From NCBI RefSeq assembly GCF_900172335.1, contig NZ_FWFX01000001.1, forward strand, positions 310,001 through 374,000: a DNA stretch of 64,000 nt, read 5' to 3'. This document shows, one piece after another, positions 8,756 through 17,333 of the stretch. Position numbers and translations under genes: made by a program. Source of the stretch: Roseovarius albus (GTDB taxonomy: Bacteria > Pseudomonadota > Alphaproteobacteria > Rhodobacterales > Rhodobacteraceae). Position 1 is the stretch's first letter. Each line of letters opens with the position of its first letter. Below the pieces are notes generated by a model. The model saw only the letters and a list, made by a program, of their open reading frames with translations, was not told where the DNA came from and did not search any database.

Positions 8756-9865
8756 ATGAGGCATTTCTTGATTGGTATTATGGCCTGGGTTTTGTCTTGT
8801 GGTTTAGCACTAGCCGAAGATTGGCCAGCCGGGGCAAAGGCAGACATGAACGCGGCAGGTGAGCGGCTGCGAACCGCGACCACATCGACAGAGCGGGCGC
8901 AGGCCTTGCGTGAGATTGAGGCTATTGCAAAGGCGCACCCGGATGCGCCCGAGGCGCAGCTTTTGGCACGGACATTGGGGCAAAAGGCAACAATGGAAGC
9001 GGGGCCCAAGGCCATGCTGGGGGCGCTCAGCGATCTAGCGACATCAGGGAACATCCCTGATGCGCAGACCTATGGCGATATTCTGGCCCCGTTGATGGAC
9101 ACCATTGGTAAGATGGCGGACGAGGGTACCTTGTTGCCGCAAGCCGCGATTGAGCTGGATGGGGCGATTTCCGCGTTGAATGATGCGGCCAAAAAAGCGG
9201 GTCTGCCAGATGTCGCGGCAGCGATTTCTCAGGCGACGGGCATCGAGGGCATCGGAGAAAAGACAACCGGTCTGATCGGCGATATTGCAAAGGCGGCTGA
9301 ACTCGCGCGTGATGCGCCGGATCTTGCGCAAATGAACGAGGCTGAAACCAAGAAGTTTCTTGAAAACATGGTTGCTCTTTTGCCCAAGGGAGGAGGCCCT
9401 GCAATTTCAGGACCTGCTTTTGGTGTCTTCACCGAGCAGGTGGGCTGGGCCAACGAAATGTTCGGCGAAAGCACCAAGGCGCTGGATCTAGTTGGGGACG
9501 CGATTGAAACCGGACAGTTTGATCATGCGGCTTATGCCAAGATCGAGGAACGGTTAAACGATTTGTCCAAGGGGCCTTGGGGTAGCGATACAGCCAAGAA
9601 CTTTTTCAAGTCCCTGTGCAAGCATATCCCTATAGCAGGAGCGTGGTGTGATGATGCGTTCCAAGCCGTCGAAGAGCTTGTTGCCGGAGTGGACTGCGAT
9701 GCAATCACCTGTGACTGTGGCAATGTGGGCGGCGGGCTTTTATCCGGGCCCAACACGGTAACATGCAAGCTTCAGGAAGAATCGATCATCGGTGAATGTG
9801 TTTCCACAAAGAAGATCACATTAACTTGTGATCTTGACGCCAAGGGCCCCGGTGCTAGTCACTAA
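8756..9865 (+). CDS. Secreted hypothetical protein with cysteine-rich C-terminus
   Basis: I do not recognise this 369-residue protein. It starts with a clear Sec signal peptide (residues 1-20, ending ALA-ED). About 260 Ala-, Gly- and Glu-rich, probably helical residues without cysteine follow. The last 75 or so residues hold eight cysteines (for example in SLCKH, GAWCDD, ITCDC, GECVS and LTCDL), an even number suited to four disulfides in the periplasm or outside the cell. The ATG at 8756 is preferred over a TTG one codon earlier because AGGGGG sits eight bases upstream of it. The gene stands alone after the aepXVW terminator and converges on the antiporter gene. Confidence 0.8.
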   Translation: MRHFLIGIMAWVLSCGLALAEDWPAGAKADMNAAGERLRTATTSTERAQALREIEAIAKAHPDAPEAQLLARTLGQKATMEAGPKAMLGALSDLATSGNIPDAQTYGDILAPLMDTIGKMADEGTLLPQAAIELDGAISALNDAAKKAGLPDVAAAISQATGIEGIGEKTTGLIGDIAKAAELARDAPDLAQMNEAETKKFLENMVALLPKGGGPAISGPAFGVFTEQVGWANEMFGESTKALDLVGDAIETGQFDHAAYAKIEERLNDLSKGPWGSDTAKNFFKSLCKHIPIAGAWCDDAFQAVEELVAGVDCDAITCDCGNVGGGLLSGPNTVTCKLQEESIIGECVSTKKITLTCDLDAKGPGASH

Positions 9866-9914
9866 TTGAGTAGAGCCGGCACCGGTTCGTTGTTCACCGC
9901 AGCGCGGGCATGGG

Positions 9915-11852
9915 CTAGGCTTCTTTGGACTCTTCTACCGATGACTCGGGCTCGACCTCCCCTGCGCTGACTTCGAGTTGCGACAGCAAGAGCGTTTCCA
10001 GCTCGCTTTCCAGCTCAAGAGCACGGGCGATGTAGGCCTTGTTGTCGACGGTCTTAACCTCGGGGTCCCACAATTGCGCCAGTTCCTGAACCGAATGGCG
10101 GTCGTGATGGTAAAACGCTGTTTCCACCTCGGATGCTTCAAACTCGGTTAAGCCGAGGTTTTCAAGCGCATACCGTCCAGCCCGCAGGGAGCTGTCGAAC
10201 ATTTCACGCACGATGTCATCAGCTCCGGCTTGATAGAGGCGGAAGACGTTGGTGCGGTCGCGGGCGCGGGCGATGATGTGAATATCGGGGCGTTCGCGGC
10301 GGGCAAATTGGACAACACGCACAGATGCGTCGGGATCATCAAGCGCGATAACCAGCACGCGCGCCTCTTTAAGGCCCGCAGCATAGAGCAATTCAGGGCG
10401 GGAGGGATCGCCAAGGAAACCTTTGACGCCAAAACGGCGCATGCGCTGGATGGCGCTGAGATCGTGGTCGAGAACCACAGTATCGAACCCACTTGAGCGC
10501 ACCAGCCGGTTGACGATCTGCCCGAAGCGACCGATGCCGGCAATGATGACCGGACCTTCGTCGTCAATCTCATCGGGCTCTTGTTTGTCGGAGCTTTCAT
10601 CCATCCGGCTGGAGAGCCAATCATAAAGCAGGAAGAGCAATGGTGTGATCAGCATCGAAATGGCGATGGCCAGGAGCAGAATCTCGGTTTGATCTGGGGG
10701 GATCACGTTGTGCTGTCCAGAGAAGGAAATCAGGACGAAGCCGAACTCACCAGCCTGTGCCAGCGAGAGGGTAAAGAGCCACAGGTTGCGACCCTTGAGG
10801 CCAAAGGTGCGGCCCAGCCCGTACAAAACGCCACCTTTGAGCACAATTACCAGGAACGCGATGCCAAAGACCGGGATGAATTCGCGGAACAGAACACCAA
10901 AATTGATACCTGCGCCCACAGTTATGAAGAACAGACCAAGTAGCAGCCCTTTGAACGGGGCGATGTCGCTTTCAATCTCGTGGCGGAATTCGCTGCTGGC
11001 GAGAACCACCCCGGCAAGGAAGGCGCCAAGGGCAGGCGAGAGGCCGACAAGATTCATAACGTAGGCAATGCCCACTACGATGAGCAGGGCGAGGGCCGTG
11101 GACATCTCGCGCAGGCGCGTTGTGTGGATGTAGCGAAAGATGGGCTGCGCAAGGTAGATGCCACCAAGGATGATCGCTCCGACAGCGGCGAGTGTGACAA
11201 GTGTGACACCCCAGCCTGGCAAGCTCTGGATGAAGTGGACTGCCGCTTCATGTGTTTCGTGGGTGGCGTGATCAGCTTCCTCGTGAACTTCACTGAGGTT
11301 ATCGAAGACCTCGGTTAGAACCTCTTGCGGCGTTTTGGGCAGCGCCAGAAGAGGCAGGAAGGCCAGCATCGGGATGACGGCGATATCTTGGGTCAGCAAA
11401 ACCGAGAAGGCAGATCGCCCACCGCCAGTTTGCATCAAACCTTTTTCAGATAGGGTTTGTAGCACGATCGCGGTGGAGGAGAGAGCAAAAACAAGCCCGA
11501 TGGCGAGCGCCACGCTCCAATATACCCCAAACGCCATTGCCCCGATCATCACAGCGATCGTGGTCAGTGCGATTTGCAGCCCGCCGAGGCCCAAGAGCCT
11601 GTGTCGCATGTCCCAAAGCGCACGAGGTTCGAGTTCCAAACCAATCAGGAAGAGCATCATCACAACGCCGAATTCGGCAAAGTGTTGCAATTCTTCGGTC
11701 TCGTGCCCGCCAACAAGGCCAAGAATAGGCCCGATGGCGATGCCTGCCGCGAGATATCCCAGAACCGAGCCCAGACCGAGGCGCGCGGCTACGGGGACAG
11801 CGATTACGGCAGCGGCAAGGTAAACGGATGCAAGGAACAGAAAGCTATCCAT
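9915..11852 (-). CDS. CPA2-family cation/proton antiporter with TrkA-N domain (KefB/KefC type)
   Basis: A 645-residue inner-membrane protein. Residues 1-390 form about a dozen helices of the CPA2 exchanger fold, including LFLIGLELEP, FALSSTAIVLQ and LLTQDIAVIP. The Q-D pair in TQDIAV lies at the ion-binding helix. A soluble TrkA-N Rossmann domain follows (IIAGIGRFGQIVNRL, with VVLDHD for nucleotide contact). The C-terminal 80 residues are acidic and partly helical. These proteins exchange potassium for protons and respond to nucleotides or glutathione adducts. No KefF/KefG partner is adjacent. A His/Glu-rich hydrophilic insert (about residues 190-210) between helices is unusual. KefB, KefC or YbaL cannot be told apart by eye. 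Confidence 0.9.
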   Translation of the reverse strand: MDSFLFLASVYLAAAVIAVPVAARLGLGSVLGYLAAGIAIGPILGLVGGHETEELQHFAEFGVVMMLFLIGLELEPRALWDMRHRLLGLGGLQIALTTIAVMIGAMAFGVYWSVALAIGLVFALSSTAIVLQTLSEKGLMQTGGGRSAFSVLLTQDIAVIPMLAFLPLLALPKTPQEVLTEVFDNLSEVHEEADHATHETHEAAVHFIQSLPGWGVTLVTLAAVGAIILGGIYLAQPIFRYIHTTRLREMSTALALLIVVGIAYVMNLVGLSPALGAFLAGVVLASSEFRHEIESDIAPFKGLLLGLFFITVGAGINFGVLFREFIPVFGIAFLVIVLKGGVLYGLGRTFGLKGRNLWLFTLSLAQAGEFGFVLISFSGQHNVIPPDQTEILLLAIAISMLITPLLFLLYDWLSSRMDESSDKQEPDEIDDEGPVIIAGIGRFGQIVNRLVRSSGFDTVVLDHDLSAIQRMRRFGVKGFLGDPSRPELLYAAGLKEARVLVIALDDPDASVRVVQFARRERPDIHIIARARDRTNVFRLYQAGADDIVREMFDSSLRAGRYALENLGLTEFEASEVETAFYHHDRHSVQELAQLWDPEVKTVDNKAYIARALELESELETLLLSQLEVSAGEVEPESSVEESKEA

Positions 11853-12029
11853 CAGATGCTCCGTCTTTGTTCGGCAGGGGATGAGAACTGGACCTGATCA
11901 AGATCAGGTCTATTTGGCGGGGGCGTGTGAATTTGGTCGTGCATACATGCATATAGTGCGTGATTTATGACACGAGCGCAAATCTTGAGTGCGTAATTTC
12001 GCCGGTAAAGTTACTGGTTACGACAAAAA

Positions 12030-14084
12030 TCAGCCTTTGGGCATCTGCAACGTGATGTTGCGGCCTTTTTTGACGTAACGCAGCTCACTTTTGCCGATGG
12101 CTGCAACCTTGCCGCCATCCAGCCTGTCGCCGACCGTGACCTTTTTATATCTGCCATTCGCCATTCGCACCAAGGCGCGGCGGTTGGACGGGGAGCCATA
12201 AACACCAATCAAATTGATCTGGCGCAGTTTGATCGCATTTTTTTCAGTCGCCTGACGGGTGACGGATGCAGAGGTTGGCACGCTGGGGGTCACTTTCTGA
12301 GCTTTGCTCACCGGCTGGGCCACGGCGGCGGTCTGCTGGCTTTTGGCGGCCTTCTCCACAATGCGGGGGCGCAGCTTTGGCATAACAGAGGCGGTCACGG
12401 CTTCTTTCGTCGGAGCAATATCTGGCGCACTGGACTGAATTGCAGCAGCCACGGCGGTGTTGATGGTTTCGGAGTTTGCGCCCGGCGATATAGTGGAAAT
12501 TGCGCGTTCTTCAACCGCTTTGGGCCTTATCTTTGGGCGGAATGCTGCCAGCTCTGATAGGGTTCGCCCATTGAGGGTGTTACGTTCAATGCTGTCGCTC
12601 AGATCTGCGGGGCGGCTTTGCGGGCGGAGTGCGGCAAAAGGTTCATCGATTTCTTTGGGTTGCCCGACGATGTGGCGCTTTGGCCAAGGAGGTTGAGACG
12701 CGTTTGGGCGTCCGGAGTAGACGATTACGCCTTGCGGTGTAATCGCACCATAATCTGTGGCAACAACCAACCCACGGTCATCGAATTCGAAGGTTACGTC
12801 GGCGCCGGGCGAAGGTGATTCGCTGTTTGGGTGCTGGTCGGTTTGCAAATAAGCCACCGCTGGGAGGGCAACCGCATCGGACGATGGGACTTCTGGATCT
12901 AGCGACGTTTGATAGAAATCTTCGGCGTCTGTGATATCGGGAGTTCGCGGCGGCTGGGGGGCCTTTTGCCAGACACCTGTGGCCGCATAGCGCGCTCGAG
13001 CCTCATCGGAGCTGAGTTCGCTGGGTTCAATTGTTACAGCGGGTTCTGCAGTCGATTGCTGCGTTGGGGAAAGTGGCGCGGTGTCACCTGTGTATTCGTC
13101 CGGCAATGCCGCAATATCGTCAATAATGTTGGTCGCTGACCGCTCTGCAACCTCTTTGTCGTTTGACAGCAATGGTGGCCAGATGGCCAGATTCAACACG
13201 ACCAGACCAACAACACCCGCCGCTATCAAAGCTGGATTGCGTGGTCTGCGTTGGGTTGGAGGTGACTTTGTCGCAAGCAAAGATTGTTCGGCTTGTACCT
13301 TTGGCGCACTTGCAATGGCTGACGTTGGTGTTGGCTCGGAGGAAGTGCTGTTCGCAGATGGTGAAACTTCGGTTGGAGCGCTTTCTGCCTCTGCGTCGGC
13401 GGTATCGATATCATCAGAAGCTTCAACGACATCTGAAGCGTCAGTGTCCGCACTTGATGCTGGATCGCTCGGAGCCGATAGATCCTCAGTGATAGTTTCG
13501 ACAGAGACTGTAGCTACTTCCTCTGTACCTTCTTTTTCGGTTTCAACTTCTTTACTGGGCTCAGGATCAAACGTGAGCTTAGGCTCCGCAATAAGCGTAT
13601 CTTCAGCGTGTTGCGTTGCTCCAAAATTCGGTGCACCGATGAAGTCCGTGCTGTTTGGCAAGGCACTGAAAAGCACGGGATTGAACCCGTGTTCTATAGC
13701 AAAGGTTTCCGCCTCCTGAAGGGTGTCTTGGGCCACGGCGGCAATTCGCAAGACACCTGCATCCACGCAATAATCAATGGCGAGGTCATCAACTGCATAA
13801 GGCGTGGCTCCCACGAGCGTCTGGCGTGCGATCTCGGTGAAATCTTCTTCTGGTGCACCTTGCGGGTCGGTCGAGAGGTAACGGATTTGATCGTTCGGGA
13901 TGATCAACGTTGTTGAAAATTCATATTCTTCAATGACTTGTGCGGCATCCCTAAGGTCAGACAGATCAGACGTCAATGACGGACTGTCGAGAGGTACGGT
14001 TCCCACGTGGACTTCGGGATCGGCTGCAATATGGACCAGGCGAATGCCATCCATAGAGAGGGAAAGAGCAAAGGTTGGCTTCAT
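12030..14084 (-). CDS. Membrane protein with GspL/PilM-like N-terminus and PilP/GspC-like C-terminus
   Basis: A 684-residue single-pass protein. Residues 1-145 (MKPTFALSLSMDGIRLVHI..., TTLIIPND, ARQTLVGATPYAVDDLAIDY) resemble the cytoplasmic actin-like head of GspL/PilM. An acidic, low-complexity linker rich in Ser, Thr and Glu follows, then one membrane helix at about 283-306 (PALIAAGVVGLVVLNLAIW). A long Pro-rich periplasmic region leads to a compact C-terminal domain (last 65 residues, LIGVYGSPSNRRALVRM ... VGDRLDGGKVAAIG) like the PilP/GspC HR domain. This suggests a self-contained bridge in a secretion or pilus-like machine, though no pil or gsp genes are nearby. A TTG at 14114 is an alternative start. 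The domain reading is inference. Confidence 0.7.
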   Translation of the reverse strand: MKPTFALSLSMDGIRLVHIAADPEVHVGTVPLDSPSLTSDLSDLRDAAQVIEEYEFSTTLIIPNDQIRYLSTDPQGAPEEDFTEIARQTLVGATPYAVDDLAIDYCVDAGVLRIAAVAQDTLQEAETFAIEHGFNPVLFSALPNSTDFIGAPNFGATQHAEDTLIAEPKLTFDPEPSKEVETEKEGTEEVATVSVETITEDLSAPSDPASSADTDASDVVEASDDIDTADAEAESAPTEVSPSANSTSSEPTPTSAIASAPKVQAEQSLLATKSPPTQRRPRNPALIAAGVVGLVVLNLAIWPPLLSNDKEVAERSATNIIDDIAALPDEYTGDTAPLSPTQQSTAEPAVTIEPSELSSDEARARYAATGVWQKAPQPPRTPDITDAEDFYQTSLDPEVPSSDAVALPAVAYLQTDQHPNSESPSPGADVTFEFDDRGLVVATDYGAITPQGVIVYSGRPNASQPPWPKRHIVGQPKEIDEPFAALRPQSRPADLSDSIERNTLNGRTLSELAAFRPKIRPKAVEERAISTISPGANSETINTAVAAAIQSSAPDIAPTKEAVTASVMPKLRPRIVEKAAKSQQTAAVAQPVSKAQKVTPSVPTSASVTRQATEKNAIKLRQINLIGVYGSPSNRRALVRMANGRYKKVTVGDRLDGGKVAAIGKSELRYVKKGRNITLQMPKG

Positions 14085-14173
14085 TGTGAGTGTCTGCACA
14101 GTAACCTGAAACAAAAGGGGATTCCCCCAGTGCGCGAATTTTACACGAGCTTTACATCAAGGCAAAGCGAAAG

Positions 14174-14207
14174 CCCTGCCACCGGCGGGAAAGCGCAGAT
14201 GGCAGGG
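14174..14207 (-). terminator. Hairpin downstream of metY, probable terminator
   Basis: ccctgcca and tggcaggg form a perfect eight-base stem with an 18-base interior. It sits 10 bases after the metY stop on the minus strand. The following tract is only moderately T-rich, so termination may be weak. Confidence 0.55.
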
Positions 14208-14216
14208 TCTGAGATT

Positions 14217-15497
14217 TTAGATAGAAGCCTTGGATAGGGCCTGATCAAGATCTGCGATGATGTCGTCGGGGTCTTCGATGCCGATGGAGATCCGAACCAC
14301 GTTTGGAGCCGCACCTGCGGCCGTCTGCTGTTCTGCAGTCAGCTGACGGTGCGTGGTCGACGCCGAGTGGATGATGAGCGACCGTGTATCGCCAAGATTG
14401 GCAACATGGCTGAACAATTCAAGGCTATCGACCAGTTTGACACAGGAGTCATAGCCGCCTTTGAGCGTGACAGTAAACAAACCCCCAGCCCCCTTGGGGC
14501 AGATCTTGGCAACGCGTTTGTGATACGGGGAAGATTTGAGGCCTGCATAGGTGACGGCCTCAACACGGTCATCTTTTTCAAGCCATTCCGCAACGATCTG
14601 CGCATTTTCCACGTGTTTCTGCATGCGCAGGGACAGGGTCTCGGTCCCCATCAGTGTGTAGTGCGCGGCTTGCGGGTTCAAGGTCATGCCAAGATCGCGC
14701 AGGCCGATGGCAATGCCGTGGAAGGTGAAGGCGAGTGGGCCAAAGGTCTCGTGGAATTTCAGGCCGTGATAGGCTTCTTCGGGCTGCGACAGGGAAGGGA
14801 ACTTGTCCGAGGCGGACCAGTCGAATTTTCCAGAATCCACAACCACGCCGCCGGTGACAGTGCCGTTGCCCGTCAGGTATTTGGTTAACGAGTGCACGAC
14901 CAACGTTGCGCCGTGCTCGATTGGGCGACACAAGTAGGGGCTGGCGCTGGTGTTGTCGACAATCAACGGCAGGCCTGCGTCGTCGGCGATTTTTGCGATG
15001 ACCGGCAGATCGGTGATATATCCACCGGGATTGGCGATGGATTCACAGAACACGGCGCGGGTGTCATCATCGATCGCGGCTGCGATGGCGTCGGTATCGT
15101 CAAAATCAATGAATTTGGCCGACCAGCCGAAACGTTTGATGGTTTGGCTGAACTGGGTGACAGAGCCGCCATAGAGACGGGTGGACACCACGACATTCCG
15201 ACCCGGCGCCATTAGCGGGAACAGGGCCATGATCTGGGCGGCGTGGCCAGAGGAGCAGCAAACAGCACCAACGCCTCCTTCCAGAGTGGCGACACGTTCT
15301 TGCAAGACGGCCACGGTTGGGTTGGTCAAGCGGGAGTAGATGTAGCCGACTTCTTGCAGGTTGAAGAGGGCGGCTGCATGTTCGGCATCGCGAAACACGT
15401 AGGCCGTGCTTTGATAAATCGGGGTCTGGCGCGCGCCGGTAGCCGGGTCAGGGCGGGCGCCAGCGTGTATTTGCAATGTATCAAAGCCATAGGCCAT
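14217..15497 (-). CDS. metY: O-acetylhomoserine aminocarboxypropyltransferase (O-acetylhomoserine sulfhydrylase)
   Basis: A 426-residue PLP enzyme of the Cys/Met metabolism family. The N-terminus FDTLQIHAG...QTPIYQSTAYVF and the substrate loop YSRLTNPT are typical of the MetY branch. So are VDNTSASPYLCRP and the PLP lysine in HSLTKYLTGNG. It replaces the acetyl group of O-acetylhomoserine with sulfide to give homocysteine, the direct sulfhydrylation route to methionine. The length of 426 fits MetY rather than the shorter MetB or MetZ. AGGAGG lies eight bases before the ATG. The leader is about 50 bases and shows no SAM riboswitch that I can recognise. No other met gene is adjacent. Confidence 0.93.
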   Translation of the reverse strand: MAYGFDTLQIHAGARPDPATGARQTPIYQSTAYVFRDAEHAAALFNLQEVGYIYSRLTNPTVAVLQERVATLEGGVGAVCCSSGHAAQIMALFPLMAPGRNVVVSTRLYGGSVTQFSQTIKRFGWSAKFIDFDDTDAIAAAIDDDTRAVFCESIANPGGYITDLPVIAKIADDAGLPLIVDNTSASPYLCRPIEHGATLVVHSLTKYLTGNGTVTGGVVVDSGKFDWSASDKFPSLSQPEEAYHGLKFHETFGPLAFTFHGIAIGLRDLGMTLNPQAAHYTLMGTETLSLRMQKHVENAQIVAEWLEKDDRVEAVTYAGLKSSPYHKRVAKICPKGAGGLFTVTLKGGYDSCVKLVDSLELFSHVANLGDTRSLIIHSASTTHRQLTAEQQTAAGAAPNVVRISIGIEDPDDIIADLDQALSKASI

Positions 15498-15548
15498 AGG
15501 TGTTCCTCCTGCGAAAATTTTGCCGGAACACTAGGGGATATGTTTTGT

Positions 15549-15571
15549 GGCCACAATTGCGAATTGCGGCC
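15549..15571. terminator. Near-perfect palindromic hairpin between the glycosyltransferase and metY
   Basis: ggccacaatt-gcg-aattgcggcc forms a ten-base stem with one wobble. It touches the stop codon of the upstream glycosyltransferase. No T tract follows, so it could equally be an operator for metY, about 52 bases before its start. Confidence 0.45.
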
Positions 15572-16569
15572 TAACGCATCCAGAAACCATTGCGCTTGAT
15601 GGTGTTGCGGATGGCCTGTTCTTTGCGGGGGAGGTTGTTACGGTCGAACAAGTTGCGCACTTTTTGTCCGCGGCCATGGTAGATCATGAATTTGATCGGA
15701 TCATAGTGTTTGAGAACCTTTTTCAGGCGATTTGGCGCGGTGATGTCTTCTAGCACATTGACAACCTGATCAGACTCTCGGGCATAGAGCAGGGGAAGCA
15801 TGCGATAATGGCAAGTAACTTGTCCGTCCAAAAGGTCTGGAGGGAGGGTGTGGTTGCCGCCTCCAAGTGCGTGAATGACAAGTGGGAGGGCAACCTGATC
15901 AAGCCAAGGGTCAAGCGATTGGCAGATCAACTCCTCTGGAGTGTCATCGCGAATGGCGAGCGCATATTCCAGAAATTTTTCACCAAACTGATGAGGGCAT
16001 TTGTAATAGAAAAAACCAGCATTGAAATAGAGATACCTTCGCCAGAATTCATCGGGGTAGGTGGTGTCCAGCGAGCTTTCGAAGTCGAGCCCGAATTGAT
16101 CATAAAGCGATTTCCAAGTCGCAGTGTATCCTGGGCCATATAGCTGAATTTCTGGCCAAGTGTTTTCGCACCTGAGCGAGGCACTCGGGCGATCAAAGTC
16201 GAACGGGACTTGAGATAAATCATTCAAAACCAAGGTGTCGGTGTCAAAAAAAACAAAGGGCTCGCCTTTGGGTAGGGCAAAAAGCGCTTCGATTTTGTTT
16301 CCGTAGGGGTAGTGCTCGCCGAAGTGTTTTGATTCAAAAGGAATGATCTCGGCTCCAAGCTCTTCTAGAAGGTCTCGGGTTTGTTTGCTCCGGATCGATG
16401 GGTCTTGGGGCCATTGTGGGCCGCTCTGAGGCTCGGCAACGATCAGACGGCCAGAAAAGCCAGGTGATTGAACCCTTAGAGAGGCGGCGAACAAGATGGC
16501 CTCGTATTGTAGGCGGCCCCCTTGGCCGATAATCATGATGTTAAATGGGGGATTACCCTGCGCGGCCAT
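15571..16569 (-). CDS. Predicted glycosyltransferase with DxD motif (GT-A fold)
   Basis: A 332-residue soluble protein. The N-terminal strand FNIMIIGQGGRLQYEAI leads into a GT-A-like nucleotide-sugar domain. The motif FVFFDTDTLVL (DTD, about residue 108) is the metal-binding DxD of families such as GT8, and FNAGFFYYK resembles the acceptor loop. The C-terminal part is basic (RNLFDRNNLPRKE). It probably transfers a sugar to a cell-surface or secreted acceptor, but neither donor nor acceptor can be read from sequence. It lies upstream of metY on the same strand with 73 bases between, and shows no functional tie to it. Related Roseobacter proteins are usually annotated as hypothetical. Confidence 0.65.
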   Translation of the reverse strand: MAAQGNPPFNIMIIGQGGRLQYEAILFAASLRVQSPGFSGRLIVAEPQSGPQWPQDPSIRSKQTRDLLEELGAEIIPFESKHFGEHYPYGNKIEALFALPKGEPFVFFDTDTLVLNDLSQVPFDFDRPSASLRCENTWPEIQLYGPGYTATWKSLYDQFGLDFESSLDTTYPDEFWRRYLYFNAGFFYYKCPHQFGEKFLEYALAIRDDTPEELICQSLDPWLDQVALPLVIHALGGGNHTLPPDLLDGQVTCHYRMLPLLYARESDQVVNVLEDITAPNRLKKVLKHYDPIKFMIYHGRGQKVRNLFDRNNLPRKEQAIRNTIKRNGFWMR

Positions 16570-16815
16570 CGGGCGCTTACCTTTTGTCGTTTACTGCTGG
16601 ACTGTGCTAACTATAGCTTGCGTTTGTATTAGGCAGAAGAGCCTGATTGGTCTGATAGAAACACAAATTGCATTATTTTCAATGGAGCTCACAGAGCACA
16701 GCTGACTAAAATGGCCGATCTAAGGTGCGAATAGTTAATAAAGTTACAGATGTTTGAAACAATATTGCGCAGGTCTACCCTCTGGTGTATTGAATCTGTA
16801 ATTTGGAGTGACTGA

Positions 16816-17316
16816 ATGCCGACTACCCGACTCGATCCGATTGACCGTAAAATTCTAGCGGAACTACAAGCCGATGGGCGCATGACCAATGTTGAATTGG
16901 CCAAGCGTGTCGGTATTTCGGCGCCACCATGTCTGCGCCGGGTTCGTACGTTGGAGGAAACCGGGTACATCAAGGGCTATCATGCGGATGTTGATGCGCG
17001 GGAGTTGGGCTTTGAGGTTCAGGTTTTCGCTATGGTGGGGCTGGTCAGCCAAGCTGAAGCTGACCTGAGTGCCTTTGAGGCGCTGTGCCAAAGTTGGCCT
17101 TTAGTGCGTGAATGTCACATGCTGAACGGCGAAGTGGATTTTATTTTGAAGTGCGCAGCACCCGATTTGAGCACATTTCAGAGGTTTTTAACCGAACAGC
17201 TGACGGCGGCGGAAAATGTTGCGAGCGTGAAGACATCGCTTGTGATCCGCGGGGCGAAGGATGAACCGGGTGTACCTTTTGATGTTCTGGAAGAGCGTCT
17301 GAATAAATCTGCTTGA
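16816..17316 (+). CDS. Lrp/AsnC-family transcriptional regulator
   Basis: A 166-residue regulator. The N-terminal helix-turn-helix (LDPIDRKILAELQADGRMTNVELAKRVGISAPPCLRRVRTLEETGYIKGY) is textbook Lrp/AsnC. The RAM domain for amino-acid binding and oligomerisation follows from about residue 70. The C-terminal extension VIRGAKDEPGVPFDVLEE is common in alphaproteobacterial Lrp homologues. GGAG lies before the ATG. About 245 non-coding bases upstream are AT-rich and probably hold its own operator, as Lrp proteins are usually autoregulated. It converges on the Hint gene with 17 bases between stops. The target genes are unknown. Confidence 0.93.
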   Translation: MPTTRLDPIDRKILAELQADGRMTNVELAKRVGISAPPCLRRVRTLEETGYIKGYHADVDARELGFEVQVFAMVGLVSQAEADLSAFEALCQSWPLVRECHMLNGEVDFILKCAAPDLSTFQRFLTEQLTAAENVASVKTSLVIRGAKDEPGVPFDVLEERLNKSA

Positions 17317-17333
17317 GCGGTTTCGGTTTGAAC

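Noticed and set aside
13081..13719. 212-codon Ser/Ala/Val-rich frame antisense to the GspL/PilP-like gene
   Set aside because: It mirrors the repetitive low-complexity linker of the real gene; the composition follows from that and there is no start signal.
15498..15548. Possible SAM riboswitch before metY
   Set aside because: The leader is only about 50 bases and lacks the pseudoknot sequence pattern expected of SAM-II.
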